64,000 nt of DNA from Hofstenia miamia (lineage: Eukaryota; Xenacoelomorpha; Acoela), in contig SCFE01000002.1 of the NCBI GenBank assembly GCA_004352715.1, positions 587,995 to 651,994 on the forward strand, in the 5' to 3' direction. Positions 9,917-22,454 of the stretch are shown here, in pieces. The stretch's first letter is position 1; the number at the start of each line of letters is the position of its first letter. The position numbers and the translations under genes are program-made. The notes below the pieces were generated by a model, which made no database searches, was not told the origin of the DNA, and was given only the letters and a program-made list of their open reading frames with translations.

Positions 9917-12900
9917 CATTGTAGATTTACATAATTAATTAATTGTGTAACAGTGTTGACACACAACTAGACGATACTAGTAATCGCGGTGCTAACAGAT
10001 ATTTAAATATATGAACCGTTGTTAATAGAGGATACGTGTGTTTTATAATAAGCCTTCAAAAGGTAGGTTTCGAACCCCCGCACCTGAAGATACTAGTGTA
10101 AATACTTATTATAAATAGATACTATTTTATAAATATGTGTAGTCCCGTTTGCACTAAAGCAACCAAGTTGTTGGTATTAATTTATGTGATGTTTAAAGTA
10201 GTACACATTAATTAATAATTTTTGGCCACTCTTCAAAGGTTTTCTGAAATTGTGCCCTGCATAAATGATGAAAGCAACTAAAAACATGTAATCATAAGTC
10301 AGACAATATAACTTAATTTTAATGAAATAAATTTGAAATTGTCCTGGTGAGAGAATGGGTATTCATGTCCGCCTCCTTGTTTTTAATTTTTCAATGCGGC
10401 ATTGAAGAAAGTGGAGAAGTGGTGGCAACATTTCATGAAGTTGATGAAAGGGCTTCATTATTTTAGTGAATAACCTCCCCCCAATGTGAATTCTTCGAAA
10501 CATAATTATTACATATGAAAGATTGGAACAAGAAAACATTCTATGTCCACGATTTATAATGCGTTGAAATTTCGACAAAGCAAAACACAATCAGGTGCAT
10601 AGTGCATGACTGAGATAATATCTTGTAAAGAAAAACTCTTCGTCTGAGGAACATCCACTCCATAGAGTAATCAGACAATAGGGAAGTGGATGCCTATTGA
10701 AGTGGTGTAGCTGACAAAGAATCTGTGGACCAGTCTCCTGCATGCCTTCTTGGAACCTCTTGAAAGTGGCTCTAGAACTAAATACCAGGCCAAAAAATAT
10801 GAAAACGTGCCTGTTTTAATATAAACAACATATAAATAAATAAAAATATATCAAAAACCATGTTGCAGAAATTTTAGGAATTTTTAGGAAAATTTATAGA
10901 GTTTCATTAATTGTTCCATTTTTTGGCATTCTTTTCGCTTTTAATGCTGAAGAGATACTAAGCTTTTTTAGGGTGCAAATTTCTGTTTAGACTTATTACA
11001 GGTTCAACCACTTATTATGATAATGATCAGTAATTTCAAAATTTTGCATATATTTTTACTTTAGTAGGAAAACACTAAGAAAGCAAAAATATAAAATATA
11101 ATGCAAATATAGGTTTCTATTTTTTATTTTGAGAGGTGAATTTTTAAGAAATATTGGAAATATGAATAAGAAAAGATGAAGTAAAATTTTTTAGTATACT
11201 ACTGACTGCCAAAATTCTCAACATGATTTAAGACTAAAAAACCGTGAAGTTGGATCTTAGCTTTCTTTGTTCAGAAGAATGTGCATTATAAAACTATCAA
11301 TCTCATAAATGAGTTCAAATTGAGCACAACCATTGTCATAAAAATCTCACTCAATCTGGAATTATATTGACATAAGAAAAATTCAAAATTTACCATACAT
11401 CAATTCATAGCTGTTAATAAAACAGTTTAATATACAAAATATAGAGCATATCTACTGAATTAAACGGTTGAACAAATTGTCAATGGTACACATAAACAAA
11501 AATTCGTTACATAAAATGATAGTTTCCTCAATAAAAACCGTGACTTTAATTACCATTAAATTAAAAAATTACGAGATAAATGTACATTAAGAAGACTGGT
11601 AAGTTGATTGGCTGATATGTATACATTAAAGGAGTTTTCGTTATTTGGTATTTTGCAAGTAAACTAAGAACAGGGACTCTGCACACTAGTGTTGTAGGAA
11701 GCTCAACTTTTGCTAGCCGAGACGAGTCGTTTAAAATAAACTAAATCGATTCAACCTATTAAAAATCATATTTAACGAGTTTAAGAAAACTTAGTAAAAA
11801 TAAATTAAAATTTTTATAAAAAAGAAAGGGTTGCAAAAGAGTTTGAAGCTGTTGTTTAGTATTAATTGAAATAAAACCCGATTTGGACAGCTTACAATTT
11901 TTATATTTCGCAGAACTTAATCGGCCAGGATAAATTTTTTATTTTTTACGAATTATTTCTGTACTAATAAATATTAAATCGTTGAACAAATAACTACATT
12001 GGCCGCGATCCTCACTGACACAACCATCAACAATGATCAGCTAATCATTTTGAACACGATGTTAACGTTTTTTATACTCATCAAGAAATTACCACCTTAT
12101 ACATCTAATAATATTTTTTTATTCATAAGCAGAATTCCAGATCAAAACACCTTACCTGCATTAAATATACAAAAAAAGTTTTGAAGCAATCATTCATTAA
12201 TGGACTTGGAACTCACTAGTTAAAAAGAGAAAAAAACATTGAAGAATTGCAAGATTTTAAAAGCGCATTAAAATTGTCCTTAAGCAAAAGTATGTCTCAG
12301 GTAAAGCATTGGTAGGATACAAATTCTAAAACAATTATATAATATCCCATTCTTGAAATCTTTTTAATAATTTATCTCTGACCTGGTAGATATATTATAT
12401 ATAGTGATTATTCTATTGTATATATTTGAATGTATGTTTTGTATATTTTATGACACCATTCAGATAAATTTCCAGTTTCTATTTGTTAATATTTATATGA
12501 ATAAAAAATATCTTATCTTAACTATTAAAGATCCTGAAAAATGCGTTACCATTTAACTTTGAAATTATTATTGTAAGATAAATTTGGAAACTGTACAGTG
12601 ATTAAAATTAACATTGGCATTGTTAAAACTGATTACCACGGGTGAAATGTCATTCGTAGGTGCATCACAGGTGTAATGCACATACGAATCACAAAGTTTG
12701 TGACCGTTTTCCCTGATCAATGATTTCGATGTGCATTATGAAGGCCGAAACAGAAAACGTGTGTGCATGTATTGGATTCCAATTGAAAGTTAGAATTGTA
12801 TTGGAAATGCTTGGACAAACAAAGTTATCAATTCACTGAAATGATTACATTAAAATATTATGTACCGCAGTTAGTTTTATATGGCTTTTATGGTTTTTAA

Positions 12901-15538
12901 TAGAATAATGCAGTTATCATGGTTTACTATAATAACATAGTATGTAATTATCTGTTTCAAAACATACAGGTAATTAGAACATGTATATAATTGATTAAGT
13001 TTTCCATCACTTGAACCAAATTCTTAAGTTCTGGAGCTCCGCTTCATATTTTATCATGATTGAAAAATCCCACGCTACAAATACAATATGCAAAATTATA
13101 CATTACGTTCATAACACAGTTGCGTAAGGTTTCAACAGGACTTTGTTTGGGTTGTAAATACCAGATGGTTTAAATTAATACCAGCATTCAGTATTGTCAC
13201 TAACAGTATTTTAGAAGTCAAACTAAATTTTGTGAAATTTCAAGAAGAGCAAGACATAAATACAGTTTGTGAATTGTTTCAGCAACAAAATTGGACACAT
13301 AAATGACGTCTAGCTAAAAATTTAACAATTTGATGCCTTCCTCGCATTTTTTTGTAGATGCTGCTAGCCCCTCCCTTTTTCCGGACAACATTCCCGGCAA
13401 TGGAATTCGATACATACTAACTGAAATCAAAGCATAACATGCATGTTGCAAAGAAACTGTGAATTAGGAAACTCAAAATTAGATGGGAATCCAATTTGAT
13501 TATTCTAAAATTTCAAAACTGGATTCAATTGTGTTACACAGAAAAATCTATTAAATGGACAATCCTGGAGATTATTGATTGAGTGAATGCATTATTGTTA
13601 AATATGTAAATGTGATTGGCACACCAGACCAGAGCGTAGTGTACACTGCATTGTTACTGCTGAGCTGAAATTGAAGATAATTGTCAAATGAGTGCCACAA
13701 GTTCTTTCAAACACAAAAATAAATGTCGAGTCTGGTTGCAATCAGATTATGAGTGATGTTTTGCATTAACCGAGTAGCAACTGCTAATGAATTGAGGAAA
13801 TTTAAATTTTGCAACTAGATATTTGCAAAAAGGTATATACATATTTTTGAATCTATAGATTGACTAATGTAACAACGTAGTATCAACGGAATGAGGTATT
13901 TTAAAATATACATTTAATTTATAAATACCCTTGAAAAATTTGCATTAATTATGCTTGTATAAATTGAAAGAGGATTAAAAATAGTTAAAATGATATATTA
14001 TCACAACATAATAAAAAATGCAAAGATCAACAGTGCAACTGGATTTAATGGGAAAACACAAAATATAAGTCTTCCATGTGCCCAAGCATTGTTTATCTCT
14101 ACAGCGAACAACTTTTGGACTTATCAAAGCCTTGACATGACCTCCAATCCAATCGAATAGCTATATATCATTTTTTAAAATGCAATTCGTAATTTTGAGT
14201 CAAATTTTGTCGGAATATTAACAGCATCGCGAATAAGCTACGCTTTCAGCCAAGTCGCTAACAGAACATTATTTAAACACAGGTGTTTTCTGTAACAGAG
14301 TTGAGTCCCTGGACAACTGTTGAAGTACTCTCGAGTATGAGTAAAATTTTCCCTCGATTGTGTTCTTCTCTTTTACCAGACTTGATTGAGTTAAAAAAAA
14401 CCTCATCAAAAGCTTGACTTTCTAGCATAAGTGGGTGATAACCATTACGCTAGCTCACATTGTCAAAAAATATTTGTTAAATTCTTCAAAGTAGCAGAAG
14501 TCAGAGTGGCAATTGACATCATGAAATGAAGCGGACAAACTAGTGAGAAAATTAATGATCAGTCATAAAATTATTGACATTTATAAAATATGTTATCCAA
14601 AAAATCATTGGATTTAGAAAGCCAACTAAAAGCCGTTGTTGAGCGAAATGATGGTGTTGATTAAATTTACAATATCACTTTGATATATGTCTATACATAG
14701 AAATATACACCTATTAAAATGTATCAATGTGTGAGCACATGTTTTATGCATGTAAGTTATATCTATATGTGCTACTAATTAAGAAAAAAACTATGCTAAA
14801 ATAGTTTTAAATGAAATACATGCAAAAGGTTTTTACTTCACAAGAGAATGTATATCAACAAGACACCACAGAACACCTTAACAGCTTTCTATGTACACAA
14901 TTATAATAACTCTCTATTGAGATAATTGAACTGAGAAATGCGGGGTAAATACATCCACATTTACTAATGTTTGGAACTTGCATTCCAAGTAACCTCAATA
15001 TAACTTTGCATATCATCTGTCAACATGGGAATTTCAATTTACTTAAAAAAGTAATTGCAAATCAAAATGATTTAATGTGATAGGAGTTTTGTCTAACAAT
15101 GAAACACTATTCTCTCCGAAAGGTTGGGGGTTATAATAATTGAATAAACTAAAACATTATGATTTCTGATAAACTATCAGGATTGTGCTGTCCAATATTA
15201 AATCCTCCCACAAGAAGAGCATAGAAACCCAAGCCTCTCAACCTGAGGTAAATCAATTGCACAATGCGATATATTTTTTACAAGAACCGTTCCGTTGAAT
15301 GTTAAAATTAACAGAATTCTTTTCTTCAGTTACTAATTACAAGTAATAATAAATGTATATAAGGCCCTCCAAACTTTTTGCATATGTAAAGGTAGTAATC
15401 ATTTTTCCGCTGCAAATATTTTCATTATCTAATCAATTACATTTCTGACATCAAGTAATAAATTGTCTGAGATATGATAAATCAAACAATGCCACTTGAG
15501 AAGCATCAGGCACGTACCCAAGGGGATGCTTTCTCTTT
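9917..15538. other. Long AT-rich stretch without recognisable genes
   Basis: About 5.6 kb in which no frame exceeds about 75 codons and no domain was recognised. The only structures noted are a hairpin at 12652-12689 and a tRNA B-box-like GGTTCGAAACC on the minus strand near 10070 without a matching A box. It is probably intergenic DNA and old repeats. Confidence 0.55.
12652..12689. repeat. Hairpin, 14-bp stem and 10-base loop
   Basis: ATTCGTAGGTGCAT at 12652-12665 pairs with ATGCACATACGAAT at 12676-12689 with one mismatch. It is isolated in gene-free DNA; no function can be assigned. Confidence 0.55.
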
Positions 15539-15575
<37 letters not shown>

Positions 15576-15576
15576 T
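15539..15576. repeat. (TC)n(TA)n microsatellite
   Basis: A TC run passes directly into a TA run, about 38 bp in all. Confidence 0.95.
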
Positions 15577-15779
15577 CATACTTTTTTACATGCATGCCTT
15601 TCCCTTTTGATCCTGAAGGCTCATTTTCATACCATTTCCCTTAGCTCTATTTATCTGCATACAATTTAAAGCAATGGGACTTGAATTTTTTTCAATTTAA
15701 TAAATTAGTCATTAGTAAAGCTAAGTTATACTTCTTACATTCTGGCATTTGAATAAAAGTAAGAGTGAACTTAATTTCA

Positions 15780-16900
15780 CTAAAATTTGAAAGTAGTTGA
15801 TGTTGTATTCACAGATATATCTTGTTCATATGTAATGAATGCATAGACTTTAAATGAAACTGCAGGAGCACCTTGTAAAGTTTATTTAACTCTAATTTCA
15901 TTGATAGCACTGCGAGATGCATCTTTTTGTTTAGATAAATCAAATAAAATTATTCCATATTTCTCCTTAAAATCATAAGGATTAATAAATCTACCTGTTC
16001 AAGTCACTGACAACGTAATTATATCTTACAAATTTTGTATAGTCTTGGAAACTCACTAGTTGGATGAATATCTACTTGTGGATAGAAATTATCATTTACT
16101 AATTCTAGCTGACATGAAAAAATTTCAGTAGAATTGAAAGTATCAAAGTCAAGTTCATTCTTACTTTGATCATTAATTATATCTTTAGTGACAAAATAGA
16201 TGAAAAATATCTATGCTTTTGAATTGGATAACTTATTCTAAATATGCCTAATTGTTTATTTATAAAATTAGATACCTCTAAAGTGTTTCTTAATATTTAT
16301 AAAGCTATTCAAGTACATCTTTCTTCTCCTCAGATTGAGTGCTAATTGTGGAACAAAATGTCCCAATTTATTGACAATTAGTTTTCCATTTCCAGCTAGA
16401 TTATATATTACATTATCATTTTTTGGTAATTCAAGATTTATTTGAACTTTACCAGGAGGTAGGATACTATGTTTTAAACCTCTGAAAAAACCATTTTAGT
16501 GAGGTAAACAACAGCATTAATTTCATTTCCATTTCTTAGAAGTTCTATATTATCATCATTATTTTTAAGCAAAAATTCATTTTGTGAAGTGTTTAAATAT
16601 GATTCTTAACATTCAAGGAGGTTGTGCAAATAGGCAGAAAAATTTGTACGATTTGTATTGGAAGTATTATTATACTCCACAAATACTCTATTGAAAAGTG
16701 AGTAAACATCACCACTAATGGTAATATTATCTCCTGCAACATTGAACTACATTTTGTTGGGTAATGTAGTCATGGTTTTGTTGTAAAATCTTTTTTCCAA
16801 GCTTGCTGACTTTATCTTCAATATTTACTAGTTTTCTATATTCATCATAATACATTGCTATACACTTAGTTTAGAAAATTATTTTTTATCGTATGTAACA
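15780..16900 (-). pseudogene. Polinton-type capsid-like structural gene, decayed
   Basis: Read on minus, three separated blocks remain. The first is FNVAGDNITISGDVYSLFNR (about 16680-16745), the second LPPGKVQINLELPKNDN (about 16415-16470), and the third FYPQVDIHP then YGIILFDLSKQKD near the C-terminus (about 15910-16090). The frame ends at 15780-15782. The block order and wording resemble structural proteins of Polinton and related virus-like elements, probably the jelly-roll capsid. That assignment is from recall, and a fold comparison would be needed. Many stops and shifts; not functional. Confidence 0.4.
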
Positions 16901-16929
16901 CAGGACAGGTTGTTCATTATATAATAAAA

Positions 16930-17570
16930 TAAAGGACACTTTTCTATGACCTTAAAATTTTCATTAAAGTTTTAATGCGCAGTTTTCTTTTCCTTATTTA
17001 CAAATAATAAATCATAATTAGGGGAACTTTGTATCCCATTGGTTTGGATTAAAAGAACCATCTTTAGCTATTGAATTACAATCCAAATTATCCACATGTG
17101 TACAATTTCTCCTTATTTTCTTTGGAACATTGTAATAAGATTGTGAAATATATATTGCTGATATGTTATAATGTTGATCATCAGTGAAATGATTTGCTAT
17201 TTTATTCTGTATCTTATCTGGGGGTATTTACAAGGTCATCAAAGATAACTATTTTTCTACCTGTGGTTGTATATTCATTAGTGTTTTTTAAAAATTTTTC
17301 AGGTAACATTTCCAAAACATTATAACCAACTTGATTTGATATACTTTTCATTATCTTAATTAGATTTTGTATTTTTTCTTGATTAAATCTGGAGTATAAA
17401 CATATAATTTATCATAATATGAAGAGGTCTTAAAATCCTATCACTTATTAAATTTGTTTTTTTCGAATCCTGATTTTCCACATATGAGCAGTCAACATTT
17501 ACAGGTGATATGTAATTTTTTACTTTTGAAATGGATTATCTTCATCATATAAAGAAAAATAAAATATTTT
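16930..17570 (-). pseudogene. Polinton packaging ATPase (FtsK/HerA, A32-like), decayed
   Basis: On minus, a Walker A-like LLICGKSGFEK lies near 17460-17495. It is followed by YYDKLYVYTPDLI, then KIVIFDDLVNTP (Walker B, acidic pair kept) near 17230-17265, and KIANHFTDDQHYNISAIYIS with SQSYYNVPKKIRRNC near 17120-17210. This is the typical order of the genome-packaging ATPases of Polintons and large DNA viruses. The lysine and serine of the P-loop survive, but the following residues are altered. Frameshifts separate the blocks. It lies head-to-head with the integrase side of the element. Confidence 0.65.
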
Positions 17571-17867
17571 TCGGCAGTTGAGTTTGTCAACCTTTTTCCC
17601 CAAAATTTATTTCACTTCTTTTGTATATTTCAAATATCAAATTTAACTTATTGTGTTAAGGAAAAGAAATTAACAGGTTTTATTTCAGGTTCAGGACAAC
17701 AACAGGACTTACAACAAAAAAAACATGCTATCATCTATTTGTAGCAATTATGGAAGTACGACGACATAATTTGTGAAGTTGGTGCAAAGGGAAACAAAGC
17801 TTCTAACAGGGAAATTATGTTCCCTTTGATATTTATAAAACAATTGGTTGTTCCAAAACCAAAATGA

Positions 17868-18160
17868 GGTTTCACACTTCCAAATGATAAATACACTGGA
17901 TCATATAGTCCTTTACAGAAACAATTGGAAAACAATGTACAGCCATATAATCAAATTGATGATGTTTCTAGAGAACAAGATTTATGGTATAGCAACGCAA
18001 TCAAATGAGTTGGCAAAGCTAACTGTGTTAAACACATGTTGAAAAATTTAAAAAATGTCGAACCTAAGAATATTCGCGAAAGATTTGATGAGGCACTTTT
18101 TTCGAATGCAATAGTTTCAAAACATATGTTAAGTTTAGGAAGGAAAACATGCATTTCCCA
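17868..18160 (+). pseudogene. PLA2-like domain of Polinton, catalytic His lost
   Basis: The frame reads GFTLPNDKYTGSYSPLQKQL, PYNQIDDVSREQDLWYSNA, a stop at 18006-18008 and then NVEPKNIRERFDEALFS. This matches the pattern of the phospholipase A2-like region found ahead of integrase in many invertebrate Polintons (YxGPxNPL ... D..S..HD..Y). The catalytic His-Asp pair here is Gln-Asp (REQD), so the active-site histidine is gone. Such domains are thought to act on membranes during particle entry; that role is known for relatives, not shown here. Confidence 0.55.
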
Positions 18161-18179
18161 AAGCGAACTTAAAAAACTC

Positions 18180-19160
18180 GAATTTAAGGTTTACAGAGTT
18201 AATGAATTTCACAAACCTATTAGAAGAAATTTTAGGAAAACACGTGTGATTTTAACTCATATAGACTAAATTTGGTGTGCCGATCTAGTTGATATGTAAA
18301 AATTTAGAATTTGGAATAAAGGTTATAACTATTTGTTGATGATTCTAGATACATTTTCAAAGTAGAGGGATTATTCCTCTAAGAGATAAAACTGGACCTA
18401 CTGTTAGAGATGCATTGACAGATGTCCTCAAGGGGGAAGGAGAACTTTGTTCATTAACAATTTAGCATCTACTTTAAACTCACTCCAAAATTCTTGTGGA
18501 TGGATAAGGGAAAGGAGTTTGATAATAATGTTCAAGAACTTCTTGATAAGTAGAATATAAAAATTTACTTAATAGAAAACTTGGAAAAGAATTCATTTGT
18601 TGAAAGATTTAAGCGAACAATTAAAAATAAAATGTGAAGGGAGTTTATAAGCAGAATCATACACAATATTTAAATACACTTCCTAAAATTTTAAAGGAAT
18701 AGTATAATACAAAACATATTTCTACAAAAATCACACTCCAATTAAAACTTCCAAAGAGAAAAATGAAGTTGAAGTTTATAACAATTTGTATAATGCAAAA
18801 GGTAAGCCTAAACCCTTGTGCTTAAAGCTAAACATAAAGTAGGTGATAAAGTTAGAATAAGCAATCTTAAAAGGAAAGTTTTTGATAAAAGTTATACATC
18901 AAAATTTTTTATTGAAAAAATGAAATTAAGAAACCTATAACATGCACACCAAAATATTTAGCTGATGAAGAAATACAAGGATCATTTTATTAATAAAAGA
19001 AATTGATAAAGATATATTTAGAATTAAAAAAGTTTAAGAAGAATGGAATGGAATTTGTTAAGTGGTCAGATTGAAATTCATCTACAGATAGAGAAAGTCT
19101 AATACCGTATACAGATATTAATATACTGCTTACAGAAACAGTAACAAAGTATTGGAATAT
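18180..19160 (+). pseudogene. Polinton integrase (retroviral-type), decayed
   Basis: DDE integrase that would insert the element. Landmarks are NEFHKPIRRNF (18200-18235), IWCADLVDM with the first Asp at 18282-18284, WMDKGKEFDNN with the second Asp at 18503-18505, and SFVERFKRTIKNKM with the Glu at 18602-18604. They are followed by VGDKVRISNLKRKVFDKSY and a C-terminal chromodomain-like NGMEFVKWSD (about 19039-19070). All three catalytic residues survive, but stops and frame changes between blocks make it a pseudogene. It continues directly from the PLA2-like region, as in other Polintons. Confidence 0.8.
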
Positions 19161-19767
19161 AATTAACCAATGACTAAAATACAAAGTTTCATTTTAATTG
19201 ATTTATAAAACAAGGTAATGAAATTACCAATAATAAATGTAGCAGTTCATCATCAATTCAAGATGAAAGAAGTAAAAGAAAAGAATGAAATAAATAATAT
19301 TAACATTTATTTATAATAAATTATAATAAAAGGAAGTTATTGATGATTTTGAAAAATTGGAATTATAAATTGGGTATTCATTGGAGTGCATAGCATGAAT
19401 ATTAAAAATATACAAAATTCCTTCGAGTGGAACATATGTTAAATTACCAATTAAATCTTCAATATTAAATATTACTAATAATAATGACAAGTGTTTTTGT
19501 GGTAAATAATTGTGGCTCAACATCCTAGTTCTAAAAATCAAAATAGGACATGTGTTTATGAACAATATTTAGATAAATATTAGGTTTTTCGAAAAGATGT
19601 CGGATTTTTACAAAGCTTATATAGGTTGTAACATTTTTCATTTGTGATTAGAATAACTTTGCATTTGCTTACTTTTATATTTTTCATAGACATATTTCAT
19701 AGATTAAAATTTTTTAAAAAATATTAAAATATAAATTGGCGTTTATTTTATATACTTTGAAGTATTT

Positions 19768-20089
19768 ATGATGAAAATCAGCAAACAATATTTACGCAGA
19801 ATTATTCATTGCAACTGGTTGAAAGGATTGAATGGGGCAAGAATGGCGGAAGAAATTAACAAAGCATGTGGAGAGGGTGTAATTAATGAAAGAACATGCC
19901 AAAGATGGATTAAGAAATTTAATAAAGGAATTTTAACTTTGAAGACAAAGAAAGATCTGCAAGGCCAAGCTAGAAATTGACAATACAATCACAAGTTTTT
20001 TAAAAGAATTTCCTCGATCAACATGCGAACAAATTGGGATTGCTTTGGAGGTTTCAAAATCAACAGTGTGGGAGCATATTAACAAATGA
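19768..20089 (+). pseudogene. mariner transposase, N-terminal fragment
   Basis: The ATG at 19768 opens a frame with HCNWLKGLNGARMAEEINKA, then INERTCQRWIKKFNKG, the first helix-turn-helix of mariner/Mos1-type transposases. A frameshift near 19970 leads into FPRSTCEQIGIALEVSKSTV (second helix-turn-helix), ending at 20089. The catalytic DDD domain is absent. It lies between the Polinton integrase and polymerase remnants and so probably inserted into that element. Confidence 0.8.
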
Positions 20090-20599
20090 CAAGTGACCTT
20101 TTTGGAACAATTTATAACATCTGTAAGTGTCTGACAAAAATTTCCAATAACAATAAATGGAATTGAGAAATGTATCAAACAAAATGGAATAAAAGTTAAT
20201 GTTTATGAATAAAAAATTTAAACGAAAATCAAATGCAGCTGCGGTTAACTCTTTATTAACCATGATGAAAATGCAATTGATTTGGGTATGTATGAAAATC
20301 ACTTTGTGCTAATAAAGACCTTAAAATGTGTATTATACAAAGATTTAATATAAATTTGTATTAAATTTTTGTAAGAAGTGTTTGCTACAATGTAGAATAT
20401 AATTTACCCTCAGTTGATAAAACCTAGATTGACTCTGACAAACGTGGGTTAGGAACTAACCTTAGATGTCATTTACCTACACATGGGTTAAGAACTATCC
20501 GAGAATCTGCCAAACAAAACAAAACTAAAATTTTGTATAATCAATTATCTATTCAACTTAAGAACATTCAGATATATTTCGACTTACAAAGTCATCGTC

Positions 20600-20971
20600 A
20601 GTTTTTTTATAAATTATTCCCTCTAAATGTGCTAGATTTTACAATAATAATTAGAGAATTTTCTAAATTTTAAGAAGTGGTAAGTTTAAATTATAAATAT
20701 AGTCTTCTTTGGTGTTCAAACTTGGTTGCAAGGATTTTATAAAAATGCTCTCAATGATTTATAAATAATTTGAACTTGATGTCTGGTGTAATAATTTAGT
20801 CTGTATTAACTTAGATGATTAGATACACTAGAACTTTTCTCATGTTCTTTAAATCTTCTCGATAGTTGCCTACTAGAAATATATCTGCATGTTCCTTTTA
20901 AGTTTAATTAAATTCCTTAAAAACTACAAATTACCTATTGATTTTGGGTTGAACTTAAAATCTGACATTCC
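20600..20971 (-). pseudogene. Possible GIY-YIG endonuclease remnant of a Penelope-like element
   Basis: On minus, the translation gives SSRQLSRRFKEHEKSSSVSNHL, then IKSLQPSLNTKED, and near the end TDDDFVSRNISEC. The Q-L-x-R-F-K-E-H pattern and the LQPSLN block resemble the C-terminal GIY-YIG endonuclease of Penelope-like retroelements. The GIY and YIG residues themselves are not visible, so the call is tentative. Confidence 0.35.
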
Positions 20972-21109
20972 NNNNNNNNNNNNNNNNNNNNNCTTCTCGA
21001 TAGTTGCCTACTAGAAATATATCTGCATGTTCCTTTTAAGTTTAATTAAATTCCTTAAAAACTACAAATTACCTATTGATTTTGGGTTGAACTTAAAATC
21101 TGACATTCC
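20855..21109. repeat. 117-bp identical copies flanking a 21-N gap
   Basis: Bases 20855-20971 and 20993-21109 are identical and are separated only by 21 Ns (20972-20992). This is the signature of two overlapping contig ends that were not merged, not of a biological repeat. Confidence 0.9.
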
Positions 21110-21609
21110 TGAATTATGTAAATCATTATTTAGGAAAGGATTGGGCTGAAGTATTTGTTCAAAAAATTAAAGAATTAGAAAAATTCTTTATTTTAAAAGA
21201 GACATCACAAAAGAAGACAATCCAGAATTAAGTAATTCAAAGGAATGTTATCTCTGCGGATGTGCAAGGGAAACACTAGTAAAAGATTATTGTCATTTAA
21301 CATGTAAGTACAGGGGTGCTGCATGTAATATTTTAAATATGATGCCTCAAAAAAGGCCAATGTCTGCGGAATTCGGTTGTATAAGGTTTTTTGGATTCAT
21401 TTAGATTTCTTGCATCATCATTACAGAATTTAGCAAATGTGAAAACCCATTCTAAAGAAATATTTTGGTGAATGTGAACTTGTACAATTTACATTCAACG
21501 TATCCATATGAATTCTTTGATAGTATAAAATATTATGAAAAACTTCCAGACAAAAAAAATACCTGGATAATTTTATATAGAAACGCCTGAAAGTATTTAT
21601 TTAGGTGAA

Positions 21610-22454
21610 TTTGTTGCTTTGAGGCGCAAAATGAATTAATATAAAGTAAATGATAAAAGCAAGAACACTTTGAAAAGTATTAACAAAGTGGAGAAAGAAA
21701 AATCAAAAATTGATGACGACTACAAACAATGCTGAGAAACAAATGAAGTTGGTGTTTCAAACAATTAGACATTGAGAAATAAAAAACAAAATTGGTTTAA
21801 TAAACACAGAAAAAACATCATGATCACAATTTGATGATAAAAGATATTACTTAAATAATTTAGAATTATTCCATTTGAATATGCTTTGACTAGGTAAAAA
21901 TAGAAATTAATTAAAAATTTCTGAATGTTAACATAATAAAAATTGTAATTTCTGAAATTTAATAATCCTAAGACAGGTTTTGTACGTTAGTATAACTAGA
22001 CAATTCATTCTTCATACAGAAATGGTTTTAATAAAAAATTTTAATTTCTGAAATTTAAAAATCACAGACAGGTTTCGTATGATAGTACAAATTTAGTTTA
22101 AACAGAAATTTAGAAATTTATTAATTATTCCTCCTTAAATTAATTTAAAAAAATTAAACGGAATATTTAATACCTCAGATATTGAATTATTAATTTCTGA
22201 ATGTAAATAAGAATATTAGGCTTTATCATTGTAGTAAATTGTATTAGGCCAACACTAATTAATTTAGGATAGTTTGCAAAACAATAAGAAATAGTGATAG
22301 AATTTTAAAAAATAGAGTGACTGCATATATGGAATTGAATTGCGGCAGAATCAATGATATGTACAAATTAACTTTTTGTATAACAACAATTTAATCAAAA
22401 AAGCAAATCAGATTTTGCTGTAAATAAAAACATCCCACTAGTTTTTAACAACTT
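21610..22454. other. AT-rich stretch, no gene seen
   Basis: About 850 bp, very AT-rich, with recurring TTTCTGAAATTTAA-like words but no coding or structural motif that I recognise. It may still be Polinton debris. Confidence 0.5.

Larger units (their letters stand above)
15780..21600. mobile_element. Degraded Polinton/Maverick element
   Basis: Five Polinton hallmarks lie within 6 kb. A capsid-like gene and an FtsK/HerA-type packaging ATPase are on the minus strand. A PLA2-like domain, a retroviral-type integrase and a family B polymerase are on the plus strand. All are riddled with stops and frameshifts. A mariner fragment (19768-20089) and a GIY-YIG-like remnant (20600-20971) lie inside it. 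Terminal inverted repeats were not found. Polintons are large virus-like self-synthesising DNA transposons of animals; this one is long dead. Confidence 0.75.
20130..21600 (+). pseudogene. Polinton-type DNA polymerase B, N-terminal and exonuclease region, decayed
   Basis: Scattered blocks in different frames: YENHFVLIKTLKCVLYKD (about 20290-20340), CYLCGCARETLVKDYCHLTC with KYRGAACN (about 21245-21330), FGECELVQFTFN (about 21460), and YPYEFFDSIKYYEKLPDKK (about 21500-21556). These match the zinc-knuckle and exonuclease-side regions that precede the polymerase motifs in Polinton polymerases. The polymerase core is not seen. The stretch 20400-21110 between blocks is foreign (GIY-YIG-like remnant plus an assembly duplicate). 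The remnant belongs with the adjoining integrase and ATPase. Confidence 0.65.

Noticed and set aside
10040-10090. tRNA gene or tRNA-derived SINE on minus (GGTTCGAAACC B box)
   Set aside because: Only the B box is present. No A box, acceptor stem pairing or anticodon arm could be found upstream on that strand.
16000-17700. CRISPR-like or other tandem array in the AT-rich block
   Set aside because: No regularly spaced repeat is present; the region is explained by decayed Polinton genes on the minus strand.
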